The notes below the pieces were generated by a model that was given only the letters and a program-made list of their open reading frames with translations, was not told where the DNA came from and did no database searches. The position numbers and the translations under genes were made by a program. DNA of 64,000 bases from positions 1,485,372 through 1,549,371 of the forward strand of contig NZ_KI632511.1 of NCBI RefSeq assembly GCF_000504285.1, in the 5' to 3' direction. The stretch's first letter is position 1, and every line of letters starts with the position of its first letter. This document shows, one piece after another, positions 38,161-46,211 of this stretch. The DNA comes from Actinospica robiniae DSM 44927. Lineage in GTDB: Bacteria > Actinomycetota > Actinomycetes > Streptomycetales > Catenulisporaceae.

Positions 38161-38804
38161 ACGCCCCCACGACGTATCAGGCCCCGCTGGCCCCGCTGCC
38201 GATGAACGTCCGGCCGCACCTCGGGGAGAGCGCTGCCTCCTATATCCGGCGGCTGGCCCGCGCCAACCACCTCAAACCCAGCGAACTGCACGAGATACTC
38301 ACCGGCCCGGGCAGCTCCACCGTATCGATCCGCCCCGAACGCCTCGCCGCCCTCGCCAGCCGTCCGATCGAAGACCTGGCACGGGCTCTGCCCGACCTCC
38401 TACCGCCACCGCCCCCACGCCCTCGCCCTCGCCCACGTGCATCCCGCTCCCACCGGCCAGCGCGACCAGACCCCACGAAAATCGACCAACTGGTGCTCTA
38501 CTCCGCGATCCGCGCCGACGCACAGCGCGGATACCCGCTGCGCCTGCTCGCCGCCCGGCACCACGTCCACCGCCGCACCGTCCGATCCGCCCTGGCCGCG
38601 CTCAGCCCACAACGACGGCAGGTGCACTCGCGCTTTACCCGGATGCTCGATCACACGCGCGAGCGCATCGACGCACTGCTCGACCAAGGCCTCACGGCCC
38701 GCGAGATCTGGTGCCGCATCCTCGACGAACACGACACCCCGATCGGATACGTCAGCATCTGCAGCTACATCACCCGCAAGCGCAAGAACGCTCCGACCGC
38801 ATAG
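38157..38804 (+). CDS. tniQ: Short TniQ with C-terminal HTH module
   Basis: 215 aa from a GTG overlapping tnsC. The N-terminal TniQ signature is PMNVRPHLGESAASYIRRLA, RANHLKPSELHEILTG. After a Pro/Arg-rich linker (~80-100) comes a helix-turn-helix (LRLLAARHHVHRRTVRSALA) and a helical segment (ERIDALLDQGLTAREIWCRI, GYVSICSYITRKRK). That second part resembles the N-terminal region of IS21 IstA rather than the zinc-finger body of long TniQ/TnsD. TniQ recruits TnsC to chosen targets; here the HTH could supply the DNA contact. Confidence 0.8.
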   Translation: MNAPTTYQAPLAPLPMNVRPHLGESAASYIRRLARANHLKPSELHEILTGPGSSTVSIRPERLAALASRPIEDLARALPDLLPPPPPRPRPRPRASRSHRPARPDPTKIDQLVLYSAIRADAQRGYPLRLLAARHHVHRRTVRSALAALSPQRRQVHSRFTRMLDHTRERIDALLDQGLTAREIWCRILDEHDTPIGYVSICSYITRKRKNAPTA

Positions 38805-38830
38805 CGGCCACGATAAAAAGGACACGCTCG

Positions 38831-39196
38831 ATGCTCACCCCGGAGGAAGTCGCCACCGCGAAGCAGATGCAGGCCCGCGGCTGGAAGATCTCGGTGATCG
38901 CCCGCCACCTCCACCACGATCGCAGAACCGTCCGCGACTACCTGACCGGGCAACGCCTCCCAGGCGTTCGCCACGCTGGCCCTGATCCCTTGGACCCGTT
39001 CGCCGGGTACTGCCAACGGCGTTTCGCCGACGACCCGCATCTCCAGGCATCCACCCTCTTCGAAGAACTGGTCGAGCTCGGCTACCCGGGCGCCTACTCC
39101 ACCTTCACCCGAGCCCTTCGCCGCCAAGACCTTCGGCCCCACTGCCACATCTGCACCAGCTCCGATCAGCCGAAACCGGAGAACAGGGAGCAATAA
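38831..39196 (+). CDS. IstA-like helix-turn-helix protein
   Basis: 121 aa from the ATG at 38831 with AAAAAGGA upstream, 26 bp after tniQ. It reads KISVIARHLHHDRRTVRDYL (HTH), then DPFAGYCQRRFADDPHLQAS, TLFEELVELGYPGAYSTFTR and ALRRQDLRPHCHIC. This is the N-terminal DNA-binding and helical region of IS21-type IstA without any DDE domain. Its complete size and position as the last operon gene suggest a functional accessory protein, perhaps a target-site adaptor or regulator, rather than a fragment. The Cys-X2-His-X-Cys end is unexplained. Confidence 0.7.
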   Translation: MLTPEEVATAKQMQARGWKISVIARHLHHDRRTVRDYLTGQRLPGVRHAGPDPLDPFAGYCQRRFADDPHLQASTLFEELVELGYPGAYSTFTRALRRQDLRPHCHICTSSDQPKPENREQ

Positions 39197-39287
39197 AACC
39201 AGAGCCCTGCTTTACTGTGGGCCCGGCTCAGACCGTCAACGGCGAAACTGTTCCGCCTCCCGCCGATCACTCCGCTAACCTGGCCGC

Positions 39288-39650
39288 ATGTGCAGGTACG
39301 CAGAGACCCCCTACAAGGTCCACTACGTGTGCCTCCCATGCCGCAGCACCAGCAAACACCCTTGGGACGGCGCGAACCACCTCTGCCCGCGATGCCGCAA
39401 CCCCATGATCTTCGCCGGCCACGACTTCTCCGCACCCAGACGGCGAGACGCCTCCGGCTGGACCGCCGTGGCCGCGGTGCTCACCGCGGGACTGCGCTAC
39501 GAGGGCTTCGAAACCTGCGGTTGCTCACGCGACCCGGAATTCCGCCCCCGCACCAGCGCACAGGTACGCCAGCGGCGCCGACTCGCCACACGGCGCGGCA
39601 TCCCGGAAGCGGACCTCCTTGCCTCGCGCGATCCCTACGACCCCGTCTGA
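39288..39650 (+). CDS. Zinc-ribbon protein of unknown function
   Basis: 120 aa. It has paired cysteines (YVCLPCRSTSK and HLCPRCRNPM) that likely bind zinc, followed by FAGHDFSAPRRRDASGWTAV and LRYEGFETCGCSRDPEFRPR. This is a small actinobacterial family, sometimes mislabelled deoxyxylulose-5-phosphate synthase. Function unknown. It lies between the Tn7-like operon and the candidate right end and could be cargo or flanking. Confidence 0.7.
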   Translation: MCRYAETPYKVHYVCLPCRSTSKHPWDGANHLCPRCRNPMIFAGHDFSAPRRRDASGWTAVAAVLTAGLRYEGFETCGCSRDPEFRPRTSAQVRQRRRLATRRGIPEADLLASRDPYDPV

Positions 39651-39689
39651 CTGCCCGCCGCCACCGCGGCCGACCACCTTCCCCAATCT

Positions 39690-39754
39690 TGACAACGAAG
39701 TCAGTCGACGCAGGTCAGAGCACTATCGCAGGCTAACTTCATTGTCCAAGGACA
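39690..39754 (-). repeat. Candidate right end of the Tn7-like element
   Basis: Read inward from 39754 the minus strand begins TGTCCTTGGACAATGAAGTT, strikingly like the Tn7 terminus pattern TGT-N5-GACAATAAAGT. A partly matching copy in the other orientation (TTGACAACGAAGTCAG) is at 39690-39705. The inner motif GACAATGAAGTTAGCC matches the left repeat GACAGCGAAACTAGCC at 12 of 16 positions. It also overlaps the end of a minus-strand reading frame, so coincidence is possible. Confidence 0.35.
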
Positions 39755-40123
39755 GCAACGAGCCGAGCGGGCCGCAGAACGCGGGCTCGGCGGCGAGGCG
39801 GCGAACTCCTCGGGCAGACCCTCGATCAGGCCCGGCCACAACGCCAGCGGATCCGACCGATACGGGCTCATCCCGGACTCGTGATCGAACCCGTAGGCCC
39901 ACGCACCGCCGTGCGTGAACACAAGCGCGTATTCATCGCCGGACCCGTTGTGCATGGACGCCGTCTGCTGCCCCGGTGCCCACGCGGCATCGAAGGAGGA
40001 ATACCGAAACTCCCACTCTGGGCTCAGGATCGGATCGAGCGCGGCCATCACGCGGCAGCGGTCCCGGACCACCTCGACGTCAGGCAGGCGGGCGATCAGT
40101 TCATGGACCGACACGCCGCACAT
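39701..40123 (-). CDS. Hypothetical protein, C-terminus altered
   Basis: 140 aa. The body (VSVHELIARLPDVEVVRDRC, LDPILSPEWEFRYSSFDAAW, ASMHNGSGDEYALVFTHGGA, FDHESGMSPYRSDPLALWPG) fits a common actinobacterial protein family of unknown function. After GLPEEFAA the frame gives SPPSPRSAARS, whereas a neighbouring frame reads AEPAFCG, the expected continuation. A frameshift near 39800 and perhaps the transposon end have changed the tail. Confidence 0.6.
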   Translation of the reverse strand: MCGVSVHELIARLPDVEVVRDRCRVMAALDPILSPEWEFRYSSFDAAWAPGQQTASMHNGSGDEYALVFTHGGAWAYGFDHESGMSPYRSDPLALWPGLIEGLPEEFAASPPSPRSAARSARCCPWTMKLACDSALTCVD

Positions 40124-40199
40124 CCAACCTCATCCGCCCGCTCGGCCACCATGAGCAGGCCGGCCTCCGGGGAAGCAGGCCGTCCGGGTTCTCCGTCTG

Positions 40200-41240
40200 T
40201 CATGGCGCGGCCGAGCCGTCAGGGCTCTCGCCGCCTGCGGGTGCCGGGCGTCGGGCACGTATCGCGCTAAGACACAGGGCGATCGCGAGCAGTCCGCCAA
40301 GAAGCAGAACCGCGACATACGGGTCCTGAATCTCATCTCTGCTCTGAGCCAGGTCGTCGGCTCGGGACAAGGCGACCGGCACGAGGTCCGGGATCGAAGC
40401 GGCCGGCCCGTAAGCGGCCAGGGCGGTGAGCGACTCGACGGCCGCCAGCGCGGCGAAAGCTCCCGCGCACAGCCCTGCGACCAGACCGTCCCTCGCCCGG
40501 GCACGCGGCTGACGGCCGCTCGGTGCCAGAACGCCGGCCACGATCATGGCCCCGGCGGTCAGCGCGAACAGCGGGCCCGTGCCCGTCGGCATCGGACGGG
40601 CCGTAGCCAGCACCACCGTCCAGATCGCCGCGGCACCGCCGCCGGCTCCGGCGCCGATCGCCAAGACCCGGGCGGGAACGGCGTCCCGACGCGCCGTCGC
40701 GCGTACGGTGACGGTGAGAAAAGCCAGCAGATAGCCTGCCGCGACGGCCGCGTAGATCGGTACGCCCACCGCTGCCTGCTCGCCCGGATTGCCGTTCGAA
40801 GCGACCGACACGGCGCTGCCGAGCACGAGCGCGCCGACCAGCAGGCAGCCGCCCGCACGCACCAGGCGCGGCGCCCACCCCGGGCCCACCGGCCCAAGCG
40901 CGCCCGGCCGCCGACCCCACCAGACCACCATCAGCAGCATCGCGACCGTGGCGAGCACCGCCCAGCGCAACGGCGCGTAGCCGATCGTCCGAGACCACCA
41001 CGCGGCCGCCGCCAAGGCGCCGAGCATCATCGCCGGGTAGCCGAGCGTACGCAGCACCGCCGGACGGGTCAGGGCCACCCGCAGGCATCCGAACGCGAAA
41101 CGCCACCGGGCGGCCGGGGTCTCCAGAGCGGCCAGTTCGGCGCGCATCGCGTGGCCCCACTCGGCGCGCTCCCGGGGAAACAGCGCCACCGCTGCACCCA
41201 GGATCCAGCCGGCCGCATCCCGGCTGGGCCGCGTCACCAC
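40200..41240 (-). CDS. Integral membrane protein partner of PadR
   Basis: 346 aa with roughly eight hydrophobic helices (for example YPAMMLGALAAAAWW, WAVLATVAMLLMVVWW, VAVLLLGGLLAIALCLSAI). The soluble N-terminus (FPRERAEWGHAMRAELAALE, RWRFAFGCLRVAL) is typical of actinobacterial membrane proteins encoded after PadR regulators. The start (GTG at 41240 or 41237) overlaps the padR stop. Function unknown; likely under PadR control. Confidence 0.75.
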   Translation of the reverse strand: MVTRPSRDAAGWILGAAVALFPRERAEWGHAMRAELAALETPAARWRFAFGCLRVALTRPAVLRTLGYPAMMLGALAAAAWWSRTIGYAPLRWAVLATVAMLLMVVWWGRRPGALGPVGPGWAPRLVRAGGCLLVGALVLGSAVSVASNGNPGEQAAVGVPIYAAVAAGYLLAFLTVTVRATARRDAVPARVLAIGAGAGGGAAAIWTVVLATARPMPTGTGPLFALTAGAMIVAGVLAPSGRQPRARARDGLVAGLCAGAFAALAAVESLTALAAYGPAASIPDLVPVALSRADDLAQSRDEIQDPYVAVLLLGGLLAIALCLSAIRARRPAPAGGESPDGSAAP

Positions 41241-41596
41241 GCACCACGCAGCGTGGCGCGGCCGGGGCCGTCTCCTTCCGTCGCCGGCACGACGGGAGAA
41301 GCCTCGGGCTCAGGCAATACGAGCTCTGCGGCCATCTCCCGGCCCGAGTCGGTCAGCCGGTACAGGTGGCGCGGCGGGCGCCCCGGTGACGGCTCGTCCT
41401 CCCAGCTAGCCTCCACCAACCCCCGGTCGCTGAGCCGGATCAGGATCGGGTAGAGCGAGCCCGCCTTCAAGCCGACCTCACGGCCGAGCTCGTAGCCGTA
41501 ACGCCACCTCGACGGTTCGGCGGCGAGAGCATGGAGCACCGCAGTGGTCTGAGGCGATGGCCTGCGGATGCGGCGAGAGCGGGGATCCCGAGTCAC
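41234..41596 (-). CDS. PadR-family transcriptional regulator
   Basis: 120 aa. The winged helix is clear: VLHALAAEPSRWRYGYELGR, LKAGSLYPILIRLSDRGLVE and PPRHLYRLTDSGREMAAEL. The short C-terminus probably dimerises. PadR proteins repress their own operon and release DNA on ligand or stress. A palindrome (CTCTA-N6-TAGAG) lies eight bases before the start codon and is a likely autoregulatory operator. The gene overlaps the membrane-protein gene. Confidence 0.9.
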   Translation of the reverse strand: MTRDPRSRRIRRPSPQTTAVLHALAAEPSRWRYGYELGREVGLKAGSLYPILIRLSDRGLVEASWEDEPSPGRPPRHLYRLTDSGREMAAELVLPEPEASPVVPATEGDGPGRATLRGAW

Positions 41597-41603
41597 ACAG
41601 TAA

Positions 41604-41619
41604 CTCTATCTAAGTAGAG
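41604..41619. promoter_or_regulatory. Candidate PadR operator
   Basis: Inverted repeat CTCTATCTAAGTAGAG immediately upstream of padR, in an AT-rich patch amid high-G+C DNA. Its position would overlap the promoter or leader of the operon. Confidence 0.5.
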
Positions 41620-41663
41620 AATTCGCTGACAACCCCTCACCGGGGCCGCCGAGGACGCCGCCA

Positions 41664-41845
41664 GCTGCGACCCCGATGTCGGGCTACGTGCCGTGGCCGC
41701 GCTACGCGCGCTCACCGAGCGCCTTGAGATCCTGCAAGTCGACGACGTGCGCCGGCTGGGCTGGTCTTGGCAACAGATCGCGGCGCGATTGGGCGTGACC
41801 AAGCAGATCGTGCACCGCAAGCACGGCCCGAGAATTCGGGGATGA
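41664..41845 (+). CDS. HTH protein, apparently 5'-truncated
   Basis: The frame after a TGA codon reads CDPDVGLRAVAALRALTERL, EILQVDDVRRLGWSWQQIAA and RLGVTKQIVHRKHGPRI, a small HTH family commonly paired with Clp-N proteins. No ATG or GTG precedes the conserved start; the first GTG is at 41691, inside the domain. Either the 5' end is lost or an unusual start is used. Its TGA overlaps the next gene's ATG. Confidence 0.6.
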
Positions 41846-42405
41846 AAATGACAGGACGCATAGACGGCGAAGCGCGCGCGGCAGTGATGCTTGCGCAAGC
41901 TCAGGCGCGCAGCCTGGGCCAGAGATTCATCGGCTGCGAGCACCTGCTCTACGGATTGGCCGGGGCCGGCGACCGCGTCGGGAGCACGTTGCGGGAACAC
42001 GGCGTGACTCCGGACGACGTCGGGAGGCAAATTCTAGTGTCATTTCCCGGCGGTACCGCCGCGGCGACCGCCCCGGGCGACCTCGACGCCGTCCGCGCGC
42101 GCCTCGAGGACGCCTTCGGCCCCGGCAGCCTCGATCGTCCGACCCACCGCTCCCGACGCTCGTGGTTCACGCGCCGCCCCGGCCGCCGGGCCCCGAGCGG
42201 CCACCTGCCCGTCACCCGCCAAGCACGGTCGTGTCTGGAGTGTGCGGTCGCGAGCGCCGCAACGGCAGACCCGGCTGCCGCGCCGGACACCGCAGAACTC
42301 GTCAAAACCCTGCTCCACTCACCCGCCAGCGCACTGCGCGCCGTCCTGGCCGGCCTCGGTGTCTCGCTTCCGCGACTGGCCGCGGAGATCGAGCAGCTCG
42401 GATAG
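41842..42405 (+). CDS. Clp N-terminal domain protein
   Basis: 187 aa from an ATG overlapping the HTH gene's stop. It contains a Clp-N repeat-like segment (ARAAVMLAQAQARSLGQRFI, GCEHLLYGLAGAGDRVGSTL, HGVTPDDVGRQIL) and a second weaker helical repeat at the end (ALRAVLAGLGVSLPRLAAEI). There is no AAA+ ATPase domain, so it is not a chaperone itself. It may be an adaptor or regulator; the HTH/Clp-N pairing is common in actinomycetes. Confidence 0.8.
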   Translation: MKMTGRIDGEARAAVMLAQAQARSLGQRFIGCEHLLYGLAGAGDRVGSTLREHGVTPDDVGRQILVSFPGGTAAATAPGDLDAVRARLEDAFGPGSLDRPTHRSRRSWFTRRPGRRAPSGHLPVTRQARSCLECAVASAATADPAAAPDTAELVKTLLHSPASALRAVLAGLGVSLPRLAAEIEQLG

Positions 42406-42614
42406 TGCCACATCAGCGGGCTGGCAAGCCGTGGGTACAGGAAGGGATGCAGACGGCTGAGGAGCCTGATGGCTCGGTGTCAGATCGGTTTGAGGGACAC
42501 GCGACGCGCGACGGGGCGGCGCGATTTCTCGCCGCCTCGGCACAATGAACCGCCAAGGGGCGGTCACGTCCACGGTGGTGGTGTAAGGCCACCGGTTGAT
42601 CCGTGGTCACTAGT

Positions 42615-42945
42615 TTATGCGGCGAGGGGCACGAGGGCCGTCTCTGTGCCCTGAATTCCCTCGATCGTGTGAGCGCTTCCGACCTTGCGACACCGTTCGA
42701 GGACTTCGGCGCCCATGTAGCGGCGCTGTTCGGTCCACTCGTCGGACTGCTCGGCCGGCACGGCGCCGACCAGGCGCAGGATCGCGTCGCGGTCGGGGAA
42801 GATCCGGACGACGTCGGTGCGTCGGCGATCTCCTTGTTCAGCCGCTCCTGCGGGTTGTTCGACCACACCTGACGCCACACCTCCCTGGGGTAGGCGGCGA
42901 AGGCGAGCAGGTCCTCGCGGGCGTGCTCGAGGTGCTCTCAGACGA
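42615..42945 (-). pseudogene. IS256-family transposase, C-terminal fragment
   Basis: Two frames read [25 protein letters not shown] then [40 protein letters not shown]. This is the end of IS256 mutator-type transposases. One frameshift near 42825 and loss of the catalytic core make it inactive. Confidence 0.85.
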
Positions 42946-43277
42946 AGCCGCCCGGGTCGACGTCGTCATCGACGCGATCGGCGGCGACTACGGCCCGCGC
43001 TCCTTGACGGTGTTGCGGCCGGGCGGAATTCTGCTCAGCATCTCGGGAACCGGATCCGACCGGCGCGTCAAACCTGACGATGCCGCTGCGCTCGGACTGC
43101 GCTACACGGAATTCGGATACCGTCCCTCGGGCGCGGATCTCGACCGCATCGCCGAGCTTGTCACCTCCGGAGCGCTCCGCGTCCACATCGACGTTCCGCC
43201 TGGAAGAGGCGGCCGAGGCACACCGACTCGGCGAGACCGGCCGTGTCCGGGGCAAGACAGTGCTCGCCGTGCACTGA
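42946..43277 (+). pseudogene. Quinone oxidoreductase-like, C-terminal fragment
   Basis: The frame reads [50 protein letters not shown], then after a frameshift near 43198 LEEAAEAHRLGETGRVRGKT VLAVH. This is the C-terminal half of zinc-independent quinone oxidoreductases. The NADPH-binding loop and N-terminus are gone; the IS256 fragment abuts the break. Confidence 0.8.
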
Positions 43278-43610
43278 CCCTGGTTTGTCAGTCGGGGATG
43301 TAGTGGTACAGGCCTTGGCCTGCTTCGACGGCTTGCATCAGGGCTTGTAGCCGTGCGGGTGGTGGTGGCTGTGACCGGGCCCGCCGCCAGCGCTGTGGTG
43401 CGACGCAGGGGTGAGCAGGCGGGACCTGCCCTAGTGCCCGGGGCCGGTCGCCGGTCGCCGGTCGCCGGGACAGGGGTCGCACGGGCCCCCTCTCCGCGGC
43501 CGGCGTCCGGTTCCGGTGGATCAGATTCCTCTGGCGGGCCTGGTGGCGGCGGGTTCGTGAACAGGACCAGGTGATCGGCATCCTGGACACGGAGTCAACG
43601 GCGCCGGTCG
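43278..43610. other. Intergenic, no supported gene
   Basis: Only motif-free, Pro/Arg-rich frames are seen. Confidence 0.4.
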
Positions 43611-46064
43611 TCACGGATCCAGGCCGGTTTCGGGGATCTGCAGGCCGGCGAGCAGATCGCGGGCGATGGCGTGCTGCGCCGGGGCGGCTGCGGGGTCGGT
43701 GAGGGCCAGGACCGCGGCGATTCCGCGGCGCGCGAAGGCCTCGTGGTAGGTGTTACGCCGGGCGATCGCCATGTCCAGCGATTCCCGGTAGCAGTCCATG
43801 GCGGGTCCGAGGTGCCCGGCGGCGAGGTGGACCCGACCGCGCAGGTTCAGGATGTAGTTGTCCGCGCCCTCGGCCTGCGCGGCGGCGGCCTCCGCGAAGT
43901 CCAAGTGCGTGACCTGCTCGCCCCTGCGCAGTTGGACGGTCGCGAGCCGGTAGTGGGCATGCGGCTCGAAGGCGCGGTGCCCGGTCTCCCGGGTCAGGGC
44001 AAGCATGTGCCGGAAGTGCTCGTCGGCCTCGTCGAGCCGGTCGGCGCGCAGCGCCAGGAGGCCGAGCGTGCAGTGGCACAGCGTCAGCGGGTATCGGCCG
44101 TCCGGCTCCTGGCTCAGCAGCAGCGCCTCGCGGGCGTGCGCGGCGGCCTCCCGGTCTCGGCCGAGCATGGCCAGCGCGTAGCCGAGTGACGCGATGGACA
44201 TGGCGTTGCCGCCGGCCTCGCCGTATTGCCTGCGCAACGCCGCGGCCTGCTCGTAGACGGGCAACGAGGCGGCGTAGTCGCAGTTGGCGAAGTCGATGAA
44301 CGCGATGTTGTGCAGCGCGACCACCTCGGCCTGCCGATCGCCGGCCGCGCGGGCGAACTCGAGTGCGCGGCTGAGCTCCGCCCGTGCCCCGCCCCGGTCC
44401 CCGGCACTGGTCCGCAGGTTTCCGCGGCTTCGGTGCAGCCGTGCCAACGCCACCGGGTCTCCGAGCCGTTGCGCGGCGGCGAGGCCGATGCGCACGATCT
44501 CGGCGATCTCGGCGGACCCGGGCCGGATCTGCAGGTAGCCGATCATGATCTGGCTCAGGGCCGAGGCATGGCGGTCGCGCCCGGATTCGTAAGCCAGGCG
44601 GATGGCGGCGGCCAGGTTGGCGGCCTCGGCATCCAGCCAGTCCAGCGCGTCGGCGGTGCCCGTGATCGGGGGAAGAGGGCCACTGGGGCAGCCGGGCGGC
44701 TCCACCCGCCATATCTGCGTGGACAGGTGCGCCCCGGCGAGAACGGCGACGTGCACGTAGTAGTCCAGCAGCCGGACCATGGCGGCCTCCCGCTGTGCCG
44801 CGGGGTCGGTGGCCACCGCGGTGTGCCTGGCGTAGTCGCGCAGTAAGTCATGGAATTGATATGCATCGGGACGGCGCTGGTGCAGCAGGTGGGCATCCAG
44901 CAGCTGCGCGAGCAGCCCGTCGGCGGTCTCCAGGGTGACGGCGGCGAGCGAGGCGGCCGCGAACCGGTCGATCTCGGCTCCAGGGGCGAGGGCCAGCAGC
45001 CGGAACATCCGCCGGCCCTCGGCGTCCATGCGGCGATAGGACAGGCCGAACGCGCCGGCCACACCGCGCTGGCCGGTCTCCAGGGTGGGCAGCCTGCGCT
45101 GTTCGTCGCGCAGCAGTTGGGCCAGATGCTCCAGCGTCCAGGCCGGCCGGTGCCGCAGCCGCGCGGCGGCGAGCCGGATTCCCAACGGCAGGCAGCCGCA
45201 CAGCCGCACCACCTCTGCGCCGACTTCGCGCTCGCCGGTCTCGCCGAGCGCGGAGGCGAACATCGCGGCAGCCTCAGGCTCGGACAGCACGTCCAGCGAC
45301 AGGTTGCGGGCACCGTCGAGGTCGATCAGACGCCCTCGGCTGGTGACGATGGCCCGGCAGCCCGGCGCCCCGGGAAGCAGGGGAAGAACCTGGGCGGCGC
45401 CTGCGGCGTTGTCCAGCACGACCAGTACCCGCCGGCCGGCCAGTTCGGCCCGCCAGCGTGCGACGGCCGCCTGCTCGTCGCGCTCGTCCTGCGGCATCTC
45501 GGCGTCCGGTACGCCCACGCCGGTCAGCAGGATCCGCAGCGCTCTGACCGGTTGGAGCGGTTCGTATCCCGGCGTATACCCGTGTAGGTCCAAGAAGAGC
45601 AGGCCGTCGGGGTAGCGCTCGGCGAGTCGGTGGGCGACGTGCACGGCGAGCGTGGTCTTTCCGACCCCCGCCATCCCGTCGATCGCGTCCACCGTCCCGT
45701 CGGCGCCGTCGAGCAGCAGCCGCACGGAATCGTCCCGGCCGGTGAAGTCCGGCACGTCAAACGGGAGCCGGTTGTTCCTCGTCGTCCGCGGCCGGGGTGT
45801 ACGCGCGCGGTCCCACAGCGGCAGCAACTCGCCCGGATCGCGGCGAACCAGCCGACACAGGGCCACGACCACGGGCCACGGCGGCAGCAACCGCCCGGAC
45901 AGGTAGCGGGACAGGGACGAGTCACTGACGAAGATCAGCGACTCCAGTTCTTTCAGGCTCTTTCCGGACAACTCGCGCATGAGCCGCAACTCGCCGGCCA
46001 GCGCAGCTCCGGGTTCGCTCGCCCCACCCTCGAACCGCCCCGTCCTCGTCACGTCCCACAGCAT
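43611..46064 (-). CDS. XRE-NB-ARC-TPR transcriptional regulator
   Basis: 817 aa. Residues ~22-85 are an XRE-type HTH (LRLMRELSGKSLKELESLIF, SSLSRYLSGRLLPPWPVVVA). An NB-ARC ATPase domain spans ~100-400 with Walker A GMAGVGKTT at 130-138 and VLVVLDNAAGAAQVLPLLPG; tetratricopeptide repeats fill ~480-800. These STAND ATPases switch between ADP and ATP states on ligand binding to the TPR sensor. It lacks the SARP activation domain. It is divergent from the epoxide-hydrolase homologue across 147 bp, so it may control that gene. Confidence 0.88.
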   Translation of the reverse strand: MLWDVTRTGRFEGGASEPGAALAGELRLMRELSGKSLKELESLIFVSDSSLSRYLSGRLLPPWPVVVALCRLVRRDPGELLPLWDRARTPRPRTTRNNRLPFDVPDFTGRDDSVRLLLDGADGTVDAIDGMAGVGKTTLAVHVAHRLAERYPDGLLFLDLHGYTPGYEPLQPVRALRILLTGVGVPDAEMPQDERDEQAAVARWRAELAGRRVLVVLDNAAGAAQVLPLLPGAPGCRAIVTSRGRLIDLDGARNLSLDVLSEPEAAAMFASALGETGEREVGAEVVRLCGCLPLGIRLAAARLRHRPAWTLEHLAQLLRDEQRRLPTLETGQRGVAGAFGLSYRRMDAEGRRMFRLLALAPGAEIDRFAAASLAAVTLETADGLLAQLLDAHLLHQRRPDAYQFHDLLRDYARHTAVATDPAAQREAAMVRLLDYYVHVAVLAGAHLSTQIWRVEPPGCPSGPLPPITGTADALDWLDAEAANLAAAIRLAYESGRDRHASALSQIMIGYLQIRPGSAEIAEIVRIGLAAAQRLGDPVALARLHRSRGNLRTSAGDRGGARAELSRALEFARAAGDRQAEVVALHNIAFIDFANCDYAASLPVYEQAAALRRQYGEAGGNAMSIASLGYALAMLGRDREAAAHAREALLLSQEPDGRYPLTLCHCTLGLLALRADRLDEADEHFRHMLALTRETGHRAFEPHAHYRLATVQLRRGEQVTHLDFAEAAAAQAEGADNYILNLRGRVHLAAGHLGPAMDCYRESLDMAIARRNTYHEAFARRGIAAVLALTDPAAAPAQHAIARDLLAGLQIPETGLDP

Positions 46065-46069
46065 CCCAC

Positions 46070-46085
46070 GACCATGTCGATGGTC
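46070..46085. promoter_or_regulatory. Inverted repeat in divergent intergenic region
   Basis: GACCAT-GTCG-ATGGTC lies five bases upstream of the NB-ARC start and about 125 bp from the hydrolase start. It could be an operator, but may be a chance palindrome. Confidence 0.3.
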
Positions 46086-46211
46086 TTACATTCGGCCTGG
46101 TGAAGGGGCTGCTTCCGGACGGGGCATCCCGCACACGCCGCGAAACGGCCGCGAGGGCCACGCCGCGCTCCATGCTGTGGGCAGTTCCCACCCCACCGAT
46201 CTGGAGCAGTG

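Larger units (their letters stand above)
34447..39754 (+). mobile_element. Tn7-like transposon (TnsABC-TniQ type), ends tentative
   Basis: A five-gene operon encoding TnsA-, TnsB-, TnsC- and TniQ-like proteins and an IstA-like HTH protein, preceded by repeated motifs. The left end is placed at TGTC (34447) before the repeats. The right end is uncertain: a Tn7-like motif read inward from 39754 is the best candidate, which would include the zinc-ribbon gene as cargo. No target duplication matches these ends. No CRISPR array, tnsD or tnsE is present. Confidence 0.5.

Noticed and set aside
39288-39650. Deoxyxylulose-5-phosphate synthase
   Set aside because: Proteins like this are sometimes given that name, but 120 residues with a zinc ribbon and no thiamine-diphosphate motif cannot be that enzyme.
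34447-39754. CRISPR-associated transposon
   Set aside because: No cas gene and no repeat-spacer array is visible anywhere in the window; the only repeats near the operon are the two end motifs.
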